Assembly: GCA_035622995.1 (NCBI GenBank)
Contig: DASPUI010000041.1
Span: forward strand, 1 to 8,980
Direction: 5' to 3'
DNA from: DASPUI01 sp035622995
GTDB lineage: Bacteria > Verrucomicrobiota > Verrucomicrobiia > Chthoniobacterales > UBA10450
DNA length: 8,980 nt
In this document: positions 1 to 4,507 of the stretch, one piece after another
Numbering within the stretch: the stretch's first letter is position 1
Layout of the letters: the number at the start of each line of letters is the position of its first letter
Made by a program: the position numbers and the translations under genes
Notes under the pieces: generated by a model
The model's input: the letters and a program-made list of their open reading frames with translations, nothing else
Told to the model about the DNA's origin: nothing
Database searches by the model: none

Positions 1-2
1 AG

Positions 3-257
3 AAACCACGCCGGTTTGAATGGCCGCAAACCTGGTTTGGCTTGCGCCGTCTCATCCCGGCCGCAGTGGCGGCCATTATATTGATTGTAGCGACCGTTGC
101 GATTGAGCATCCATTTTCGCGCTCGACAGCTACCGCGGAAAATACGCCCGACGTGATTGCAAAAATTGATCCGCAAGACTTCGAAGTTGTCGCCGATCTC
201 GATGTATTGATCGCGTCGGACGAAACCAGCCTGTGGGACGAAGATCAAAGTCTCTAA
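3..257 (+). CDS. 3' end of a single-pass membrane protein gene (5' truncated)
   Basis: The frame is open from the first full codon at position 3 to a TAA at 255-257, giving 84 residues with no convincing start, so the gene begins upstream of the window. The visible part has a basic stretch (KPRRFEWPQTWFGLRR), one hydrophobic membrane segment (about residues 18-35, rich in A/I/V) and a roughly 45-residue acidic tail ending in DLDVLIASDETSLWDEDQSL. The basic flank before the segment suggests the N-terminus is cytoplasmic and the acidic tail is outside. The product is not recognised. Small membrane proteins of this shape, followed by a DUF3106-type gene, often lie behind an ECF sigma factor gene and may act as anti-sigma-like partners. 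That is inference only, because the upstream gene is not visible. The last 25 nt overlap the start of the next gene, suggesting translational coupling. Confidence 0.6.
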   Translation, partial: KPRRFEWPQTWFGLRRLIPAAVAAIILIVATVAIEHPFSRSTATAENTPDVIAKIDPQDFEVVADLDVLIASDETSLWDEDQSL

Positions 258-736
258 TTGCAGTGGGCCTGCTTTCAGGCTCGCTGGCGATTTGCGTGAC
301 TGTCGATGCACAGCCTGGCAACGGACACCGCAACGCCGCCGGTTTCAAGAATATGCGGGAGCGGTGGAATTCGCTCTCCCCCGAAGATCGCCAGGTATTC
401 CGACGCAATGCTGAGCGCTGGATGCAGATGAGTCCGGAAGAGCGAAATCTGATGCGTGTGCGCGAGCAGCTTCATCGCGCCAAGTTGAAACAAGAAGCCG
501 ATGCGGCGTTGCGGGATGCCGGTCTGCGGCTTGATCAACAGAAACGCGAACTCTTTGAGCAGCGCTATCTCCAGGAGCGGCGAAAGATTGAGCGGGAATT
601 GAGTGACGAGGTGGAAGCCAAGAGAAAACAACAGTTACCCGAATTGAACGACCGCTTGAAAAAGGAGTTTCAAGAAACGAATTCGACCGGAAAATCTGCG
701 TCGAGTCCGGCTTCTTCGGCTGCTCCGAAGAATTAG
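233..736 (+). CDS. Secreted DUF3106-like helical protein
   Basis: The protein has 167 residues and its function is unknown. Residues 1-26 form a signal peptide: basic MGRRSK, a hydrophobic core, and a likely cleavage after VDA26, so the protein should act in the periplasm or envelope. Two tandem copies of a W-x-x-(L/M)-S-P-E-(D/E)-R motif follow at residues 45-53 and 63-71. This is the hallmark of DUF3106-type proteins. Residues 76-147 are highly charged (K/R/E/Q) and should form long helices or a coiled coil. The tail from 150 is low-complexity Ser/Ala. The start is GTG at 233, inside the preceding gene, with no clear Shine-Dalgarno site. It was chosen because the RRSK n-region of the signal peptide needs it; the in-frame GTG at 263 would remove it. 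The overlap argues for an operon with the upstream membrane protein gene. The periplasmic helical fold loosely recalls CpxP/Spy-like proteins, but no specific similarity is claimed. Confidence 0.72.
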   Translation: MGRRSKSLIAVGLLSGSLAICVTVDAQPGNGHRNAAGFKNMRERWNSLSPEDRQVFRRNAERWMQMSPEERNLMRVREQLHRAKLKQEADAALRDAGLRLDQQKRELFEQRYLQERRKIERELSDEVEAKRKQQLPELNDRLKKEFQETNSTGKSASSPASSAAPKN

Positions 737-832
737 ATTTTACCCGATCTCTAAGGCGCGTGCAGCCCATCTAGAAACAAACTGACGCGACCATTTTGTG
801 ATCGCGCCAGCTCGATACTTCTATGGCAGAAA

Positions 833-1093
833 TTAATGCCAGTGGCGGAAGTGGGCACCATGCCAGGGATGCGCAAAGTACGCCCTGTGACCATGCCACC
901 AATAAAAACCCGGCCCGTACCAATACGGACCGTAAGCATATCCGTAATAAGGATAAGCGTACGGGTATGGATAGGGATAAACCGGGGGGCCGAACCCGAT
1001 GCCTACTGCTACTCCTGCGTCAGCGCGCGGCCCGCCAGCCAACGCAAAGCCAACGACTGCAACCCCAATCAGCAAAGCCTTTTTCCAATTCAT
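833..1093 (-). CDS. Small secreted Tyr/Pro/His-rich protein
   Basis: The product is 86 residues with no recognised family. A textbook signal peptide (MNWKK, then a hydrophobic core) is followed by a likely cleavage after ADA26. The mature part of about 60 residues is very low in complexity: residues 38-68 are built from YP, YGY and YWYGP-like units, and the last 20 residues carry seven histidines (HGHRAYFAHPWHGAHFRHWH). Such small Gly/Tyr/His-rich exported proteins are common and uncharacterised in soil bacteria. Metal binding by the His tail or a surface-adhesive role is possible but unproven. The start is firm: a strong Shine-Dalgarno sequence, GGGAGGTG, lies 7 nt before the ATG. The gene sits 62 bp downstream of ribD on the same strand, with a hairpin between them, so it may be read through from ribD or have its own promoter. 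Confidence 0.72.
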   Translation of the reverse strand: MNWKKALLIGVAVVGFALAGGPRADAGVAVGIGFGPPVYPYPYPYAYPYYGYAYGPYWYGPGFYWWHGHRAYFAHPWHGAHFRHWH

Positions 1094-1100
1094 TTCTGTT

Positions 1101-1108
1101 CACCTCCC
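1101..1108 (-). promoter_or_regulatory. Strong ribosome-binding site of the Tyr/His-rich gene
   Basis: On the minus strand the sequence reads GGGAGGTG, then 7 nt, then ATG. It is one of the best Shine-Dalgarno sequences in the window. It fixes the start of the small gene and shows that this low-complexity frame is translated rather than being a shadow of the two overlapping plus-strand frames. Confidence 0.85.
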
Positions 1109-1148
1109 GATATTTCTAACATTCAACAATATCTCAGACGAAAAGTTT

Positions 1149-1171
1149 CTCGGAATTATTCGGCTTCCGAG
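1149..1171 (-). terminator. Hairpin over the ribD stop codon, possible terminator or attenuator
   Basis: A perfect 7-bp inverted repeat, CTCGGAA (1149-1155) and TTCCGAG (1165-1171), has a 9-nt loop that includes the ribD TAA. On the minus strand it is followed by AAACTTTT, only a short U-run, so termination would be partial at best. It could let some transcripts run on into the downstream small gene, or stabilise the 3' end of the ribD mRNA. Confidence 0.45.
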
Positions 1172-2196
1172 CGAGGATAATTTGGATAGCCAATGACACA
1201 AACATCCTGGCCCAGTTTTTGAAACGACACCGGCTGAAGCCGAACGCCTTGTAACGTGCTCTCCGCTCCGTGGCCGCCAAATGCCAAAACTGGTCCGCCC
1301 GTAATGACGGGTCCGAGGTAGATTTGGATTTTGTCGATCCTTCTTTTTTCCAGTGCCTGGCTTAGAATGTCGCCTCCGCCTTCGATTATCAGACTGGTGA
1401 TATTTCTTCTTCCGAGATCGCGTAAAACAAAATCCAGTGATTTGTTTTGATAGACGATAGTCTTTTTCGCGAATCGGTCGGTGAAAACGCGAGCGTACCG
1501 CGAAAAATTTCCTGACCTCGTCATCACGACGCGAATAGGTTGACGCGCTCCACGCACGCCTCGTACGGTCAGGTGTGGATTGTCACGTCGAACGGTTTCC
1601 GCGCCAACCAGAATCGCATCAAACTGTGCGCGCAGCTGCTGCGCATCTTTTCGCGCGCGAGGGCTCGTGATCCAGCGGGTTTCGCGCGGGGGGCGCGTCA
1701 ATTTTCCGTCCAAACTCATTCCGCACTTCGCCATCACAAATGGCTGGCCGCTGACGATCCATTTGTTGAAGGTTTCGTTCATCAAGGCGCATTCGTCGGC
1801 AAGAATCCCGCTTCGCGTTTCGATGCCGGCATTCTGCAATAGCTTGATGGCGCGTCCGGAGTGTCGGGGATTCGGGTCGATTGCGCCGATCGCGACCGTT
1901 TTGAGACCAGCTTTGATAATCTCCGCGGTGCAGGCTGGAGTGCGGCCGGTGGTCGAGCAAGGTTCGAGCGTTACGTAAAGCGCCGCATCTTTCGAAACGG
2001 GGCGGTCCAAGTTGCGCAGGCATTCGATTTCAGCGTGTGGAAATCCTGCGCCGCGATGATGCCCGCGCGCAATCACTCGATTTCCGACAACCAGGACCGC
2101 GCCCACCGCTGGATTTGGACTCGTTAGGCCAAGTCCTTTGCGCGCTTCGGTCAGCGCGATTTGCATGAAGCGCTCGTCAATTATTTGCCGGGTCAT
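1156..2196 (-). CDS. ribD: Bifunctional riboflavin biosynthesis protein RibD (pyrimidine deaminase/reductase)
   Basis: RibD performs the second and third steps of riboflavin synthesis from GTP: deamination of the diamino-pyrimidinone phosphate, then NADPH-dependent reduction of the ribosyl side chain. It acts in the cytoplasm. The product has 346 residues from the chosen start, a normal family length. The N-terminal deaminase domain (about 7-145) carries the substrate motif TSPNPAVGAV (25-34) and the zinc site HAE (54-56) plus C80 and C89 in LEPCSTTGRTPAC. The reductase domain (about 151-340) shows MSLDGK (160-165), ILVGAETVRRDNPHLT (195-210) and IIEGGG (270-275). The frame stays open to an ATG at 2262, but the family normally starts just before the DERFMQIAL-like helix, so the ATG at 2196 was preferred; neither start has a Shine-Dalgarno sequence. 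No other rib gene is present, and no FMN riboswitch was recognised upstream. All catalytic residues are intact. Confidence 0.95.
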   Translation of the reverse strand: MTRQIIDERFMQIALTEARKGLGLTSPNPAVGAVLVVGNRVIARGHHRGAGFPHAEIECLRNLDRPVSKDAALYVTLEPCSTTGRTPACTAEIIKAGLKTVAIGAIDPNPRHSGRAIKLLQNAGIETRSGILADECALMNETFNKWIVSGQPFVMAKCGMSLDGKLTRPPRETRWITSPRARKDAQQLRAQFDAILVGAETVRRDNPHLTVRGVRGARQPIRVVMTRSGNFSRYARVFTDRFAKKTIVYQNKSLDFVLRDLGRRNITSLIIEGGGDILSQALEKRRIDKIQIYLGPVITGGPVLAFGGHGAESTLQGVRLQPVSFQKLGQDVCVIGYPNYPRSEAE

Positions 2197-2293
2197 GATG
2201 GAGGGAATATTTGTTAATTGGCCTTCGGGCAAGCGATTCGGGAAGAGAAAGACAATGTGCATTTTTGGCCATATGGAGAATCGACAGACAAAG

Positions 2294-2308
2294 GATATGA
2301 GTCATATC
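2294..2308. promoter_or_regulatory. Perfect 15-bp palindrome, candidate operator
   Basis: GATATGA and TCATATC are exact inverted arms around a single G. The size and symmetry fit a binding site for a dimeric helix-turn-helix regulator. It lies about 100 nt upstream of the ribD start and about 160 nt upstream of the first hsp20 start, so it could serve either gene or both. The regulator is unknown. Confidence 0.4.
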
Positions 2309-2408
2309 GTCGCGGTTCTGGTGTATCGATTCAAAATCTAATGTATATATAACATCCATCTGTTGAGATATTTGTGTGTTAGAGTTATCCAACGAATCCG
2401 CTTTGGCA

Positions 2409-2462
2409 TTTTTCGCGCTTAGCATGGTTCGGTTCCACAGAACCTCATAATTTAGAAAGGGA
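2409..2462 (+). promoter_or_regulatory. hsp20 leader: ribosome-binding site with possible thermosensor pairing
   Basis: The first hsp20 gene has a purine-rich site, GAAAGGGA (2455-2462), 8 nt before its ATG. An upstream U-tract, UUUUUC (2409-2414), can pair with GAAAGG (2455-2460) through four Watson-Crick and two G-U pairs. The intervening RNA can fold into GGUUC-caca-GAACC (2431-2444). A U-run masking the Shine-Dalgarno with weak pairing is the layout of fourU-type RNA thermometers, which often precede small heat-shock genes. This was judged by eye, without folding energies. Confidence 0.3.
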
Positions 2463-2470
2463 AAGATACA

Positions 2471-2938
2471 ATGAATTTGATACGTTATAAAAGCCGCGGG
2501 GTTCCCGCGTTTCCAACCCTCGATCGTTGGAGCAACCTGCGTGACGAACTGAACTCGCTTTTTGAGCTGCCATTTTCGACTGGCTTCGATCAGTCCGGTC
2601 AGCTCTTTAGCGGTTGGTCTCCTCCGCTCGATCTTTATCAGAGTAACGATAACCTGATCGCAGTTGTTGAAGTTCCCGGCATGCGCAAAGAAGACATGGA
2701 AATTTCTTTGCATGAGGGGACGCTGACGATCGCAGGCGAGCGAAAACATCAAAGTGGGAATGGCGAAAAAGCGGAACGGACGGAGCGTTATGTCGGCAAA
2801 TTCCGCCGAAGCATCACCTTGCCGGCTCGCGTCAACGCCGAAAAAGTCAGCGCGACTTATCGAGACGGTGTTTTGACGGTGACACTCCCAAAAGCAGAAG
2901 AGGCGAAGCCGAAACAAATCAAAGTCAATGCTGGCTAA
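2471..2938 (+). CDS. Small heat-shock protein, Hsp20/alpha-crystallin family (first of pair)
   Basis: This is an ATP-independent holdase chaperone that binds unfolding proteins in the cytoplasm and hands them to DnaK/ClpB-type refolding machines. It has 155 residues, typical for the bacterial class. Residues 1-50 form the variable N-terminal arm (LDRWSNLRDELNSLFE), which helps oligomer assembly and substrate binding. The alpha-crystallin domain runs from about 51 (PPLDLYQSNDN) through VVEVPGMRKEDMEISL (65-80) and LTIAGER (85-91) to the conserved GVLTVTLPK (133-141). The C-terminal tail ends in QIKV (149-152), matching the I-x-I/V anchor used for oligomer contacts. The ATG is preceded by GAAAGGGA at proper spacing. 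The gene is followed after 25 nt by a second Hsp20 gene, so the two probably share a transcript and may form mixed oligomers. Heat induction is likely, but no classic heat-shock operator was found. Confidence 0.95.
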   Translation: MNLIRYKSRGVPAFPTLDRWSNLRDELNSLFELPFSTGFDQSGQLFSGWSPPLDLYQSNDNLIAVVEVPGMRKEDMEISLHEGTLTIAGERKHQSGNGEKAERTERYVGKFRRSITLPARVNAEKVSATYRDGVLTVTLPKAEEAKPKQIKVNAG

Positions 2939-2951
2939 CGAAACTTCAACC

Positions 2952-2957
2952 AAAGGA
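2952..2957 (+). promoter_or_regulatory. Ribosome-binding site that fixes the second hsp20 start
   Basis: AAAGGA lies 6 nt before the ATG at 2964. The same frame is open to an earlier ATG at 2928, but that codon lies inside the first hsp20 gene, has no such site, and would add 12 residues unlike the family. The start at 2964 is therefore preferred. Confidence 0.75.
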
Positions 2958-2963
2958 ATTAAA

Positions 2964-3335
2964 ATGAGTACAATGGTACGAGCAAATCGCGAGTTGGATA
3001 ACCGTCAGACCGAAAGCTTTGTCGCGCCTGTGGCAAGCGTTACGGAAGACCGCGACGGTTACTTGCTCCAGATGGAGATGCCCGGAGTGAGCAAAGAAGG
3101 CCTCAAGATCACAATGGAAGATAATGAGCTGACAATTGTCGGCCGGCGTTGGCTCCCGAGCATCGACGGTGCCCTTCTCCATCGCGAATCGCGACGCGAA
3201 GACTATCGCCGCAGTATTGAGATCGATCCGTCGATTGATTGGAACAAGATCAATGCAAAGATCGAACACGGGATTCTGACGCTGACTTTGCCAAAGGCCG
3301 AGCATGTCAAGCCGCGAAAGATAACAGTTTCCTAA
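2964..3335 (+). CDS. Small heat-shock protein, Hsp20/alpha-crystallin family (second of pair)
   Basis: The product has 123 residues and is shorter than its neighbour, mainly because the N-terminal arm is reduced to about 22 residues. The alpha-crystallin domain begins near ASVTEDRDGYLLQMEMPGV (24-42), includes LTIVGRR (56-62), and ends with GILTLTLPKAEHVKP (103-117). The tail KITV (119-122) supplies the C-terminal I-x-V anchor. It shares the TLPKAE...KP+(K/Q)I ending with the first protein but differs greatly elsewhere, so the pair is an old duplication or a class A/class B-like pair rather than a recent copy. Such heterotypic pairs are known to co-assemble in other bacteria; that is inferred here. 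A short arm often goes with smaller oligomers. The gene ends 34 nt before a strong terminator that closes the two-gene operon. Confidence 0.93.
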   Translation: MSTMVRANRELDNRQTESFVAPVASVTEDRDGYLLQMEMPGVSKEGLKITMEDNELTIVGRRWLPSIDGALLHRESRREDYRRSIEIDPSIDWNKINAKIEHGILTLTLPKAEHVKPRKITVS

Positions 3336-3369
3336 ATAACTCTCTCTTCTGGGATAACATTGAAGCCGC

Positions 3370-3392
3370 AGCCGCAAGGTTGCGGCTTTTTT
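3370..3392 (+). terminator. Intrinsic terminator of the hsp20 operon
   Basis: A perfect 7-bp GC-rich stem, AGCCGCA (3370-3376) and TGCGGCT (3381-3387), has a 4-nt AGGT loop and is followed directly by six T residues (3387-3392). This is a textbook rho-independent terminator. It separates the hsp20 pair from recA, so recA must have its own promoter in the 67 nt that follow. Confidence 0.92.
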
Positions 3393-3459
3393 GCTGGCGA
3401 AGTGATTGCTTTTCTACTTGGCGAATGGCGCTCCGAGACTTAGTTAGAGTCACCCCATT

Positions 3460-4497
3460 ATGCCAACGAAAACCGAAGAGAAACCCCCAGAGAACAAAGT
3501 TGTCGCAGCCCGTAACAAGAACCTCGACCTCGCTATTCAACAAATCGCCAAAGACTATGGCGAAGGCGCAATCATGCGTCTTGGCGATGAAAAGATAGTG
3601 GATATCGATGTCATTCCGACCGGAAATATATTGATCGATCGCGCCCTCGGAGTGGGTGGATTTCCGCGTGGAAGAGTCGTGGAAGTTTTCGGACCGGAAT
3701 CGTCCGGCAAGACGACGCTCACACTCACTGTCATTGCGCAGGCGCAAAAACGCGGCGGCCTGGCTGCATTCATCGACGTCGAGCACGCGCTCGATCCGCA
3801 GTACGCTCGGAAGCTTGGCGTAAATCTGGACGATCTGCTTGTATCGCAACCGAGTTCAGGCGAAGAGGCGTTACGGATTTGCGAAACGTTAATTCGTTCC
3901 AATGCCCTCGATGTGATCGTGGTGGATTCGGTGGCGGCCTTGGTGACCAGGGCCGAATTGGAGGGAGAGATCGGTGATACAACAGTCGGCGCACAGGCAC
4001 GCTTGATGAGCGCAGCGCTGCGGAAATTGACGTCGCTAATTTCCAAAGCGCGGACGACCTGTATTTTTACCAATCAAATCCGGGAAAAAATCGGCGTGAT
4101 GTTTGGCAATCCGGAGACAACGCCCGGCGGCAAAGCGCTGAAATTTTATGCGAGCGTGCGGGTGGACATTCGACGCATAGGCGCGATCAAACAAACGGAC
4201 GGCGTCGTGACCGGCAATCGCACACGCCTCAAAGTAGTGAAAAACAAAGTGGCGCCGCCGTTTACCGAGGCCGAGTTCGACATCATGTACAATGAAGGCA
4301 TTTCGTCGGTTGGCGCGTTGCTCGATCTGGCCCTGGAAAAACAAGTGATCGAGAAACGCGGTTCATGGTTGAATTACAAAGGCACGCAACTGGCGCAGGG
4401 ACGCGACGCAGCCAAAGAAGCGCTCAAGAATGATCCGGCTCTTTACGAGGAACTTGAGAACGCAGTAAAGGCAAAACTGGACGAAGAAAAAGATTAA
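3460..4497 (+). CDS. recA: Recombinase RecA
   Basis: RecA is the DNA strand-exchange ATPase. It forms filaments on single-stranded DNA, drives homologous repair and, in many bacteria, triggers LexA self-cleavage. The product has 345 residues, the normal length. Walker A is GPESSGKT (78-85), the catalytic glutamate is E108 in FIDVEHALDP, and Walker B is VIVVD (152-156). The L1 region is EGEIGDTTVGAQARLMS (168-184) and L2 starts at Q206 (FTNQIREKIG). IRRIGAIK is at 238-244. The C-terminus is acidic (ELENAVKAKLDEEKD), as usual. One oddity is TTVG where most RecA proteins have a His (SHMG or HVG). No clear Shine-Dalgarno precedes the ATG, and no convincing palindromic SOS box was seen in the upstream 67 nt. 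The next gene follows after 10 nt and is probably co-transcribed. Function is not in doubt. Confidence 0.98.
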   Translation: MPTKTEEKPPENKVVAARNKNLDLAIQQIAKDYGEGAIMRLGDEKIVDIDVIPTGNILIDRALGVGGFPRGRVVEVFGPESSGKTTLTLTVIAQAQKRGGLAAFIDVEHALDPQYARKLGVNLDDLLVSQPSSGEEALRICETLIRSNALDVIVVDSVAALVTRAELEGEIGDTTVGAQARLMSAALRKLTSLISKARTTCIFTNQIREKIGVMFGNPETTPGGKALKFYASVRVDIRRIGAIKQTDGVVTGNRTRLKVVKNKVAPPFTEAEFDIMYNEGISSVGALLDLALEKQVIEKRGSWLNYKGTQLAQGRDAAKEALKNDPALYEELENAVKAKLDEEKD

Positions 4498-4502
4498 GGA
4501 GG
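4496..4502 (+). promoter_or_regulatory. Perfect Shine-Dalgarno overlapping the recA stop
   Basis: AAGGAGG starts within the recA TAA (4495-4497) and lies 5 nt before the ATG at 4508. Ribosomes finishing recA would be placed at this site, so the downstream gene is probably translationally coupled to recA, while its consensus site would also support independent high expression. Confidence 0.85.
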
Positions 4503-4507
4503 CGTTC

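Larger units (their letters stand above)
2197..2470. promoter_or_regulatory. Divergent regulatory region between ribD and hsp20
   Basis: This 274-nt stretch is AT-rich and holds the promoters of ribD (leftward) and of the hsp20 pair (rightward). No good match to a sigma-70 or sigma-32 consensus, or to the CIRCE operator, was found. Weak candidates include TTGAGA (2363-2368) with TTATCC (2385-2390) for the rightward direction, and an AT-rich tract around 2344-2353. Internal landmarks are a 15-bp palindrome (2294-2308), an 8-bp CCATATGG palindrome (2269-2276) and a small hairpin in the hsp20 leader (2431-2444). If ribD used the ATG at 2262, the region would shrink to 208 nt. Confidence 0.55.

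Noticed and set aside
786..806. CGCGA...TCGCG hairpin downstream of the small secreted gene as a terminator
   Set aside because: The stem is only 5 bp with an 11-nt loop, and the T-rich stretch that follows is broken (TCAGTTTGTTTC). Too weak to annotate.
823..1180. Plus-strand open frames opposite the Tyr/His-rich gene
   Set aside because: They have no ribosome-binding site or signal sequence and vary by frame, whereas the minus-strand frame has a strong SD and a clean signal peptide.
2197..2262. 22-residue N-terminal extension of RibD from the ATG at 2262
   Set aside because: The family starts shortly before the first deaminase helix, the extension resembles no RibD sequence, and no Shine-Dalgarno supports it. 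With no good site at 2196 either, it cannot be fully excluded.
2197..2470. FMN riboswitch for ribD or CIRCE operator for hsp20
   Set aside because: Neither the conserved riboswitch core nor the TTAGCACTC-type inverted repeat could be found on either strand.
2177..2953. Long minus-strand open frame of 258 residues opposite the first hsp20
   Set aside because: It lies antisense to a well-supported Hsp20 gene and overlaps ribD upstream sequence. It has no start site or domain, and its composition looks like reverse-strand translation.
3393..3459. SOS box or LexA site before recA
   Set aside because: Only short repeats such as GACT...AGTC and two TGGCGAA copies are present. None forms a convincing LexA palindrome, and the LexA motif of this lineage is not known to me with certainty.
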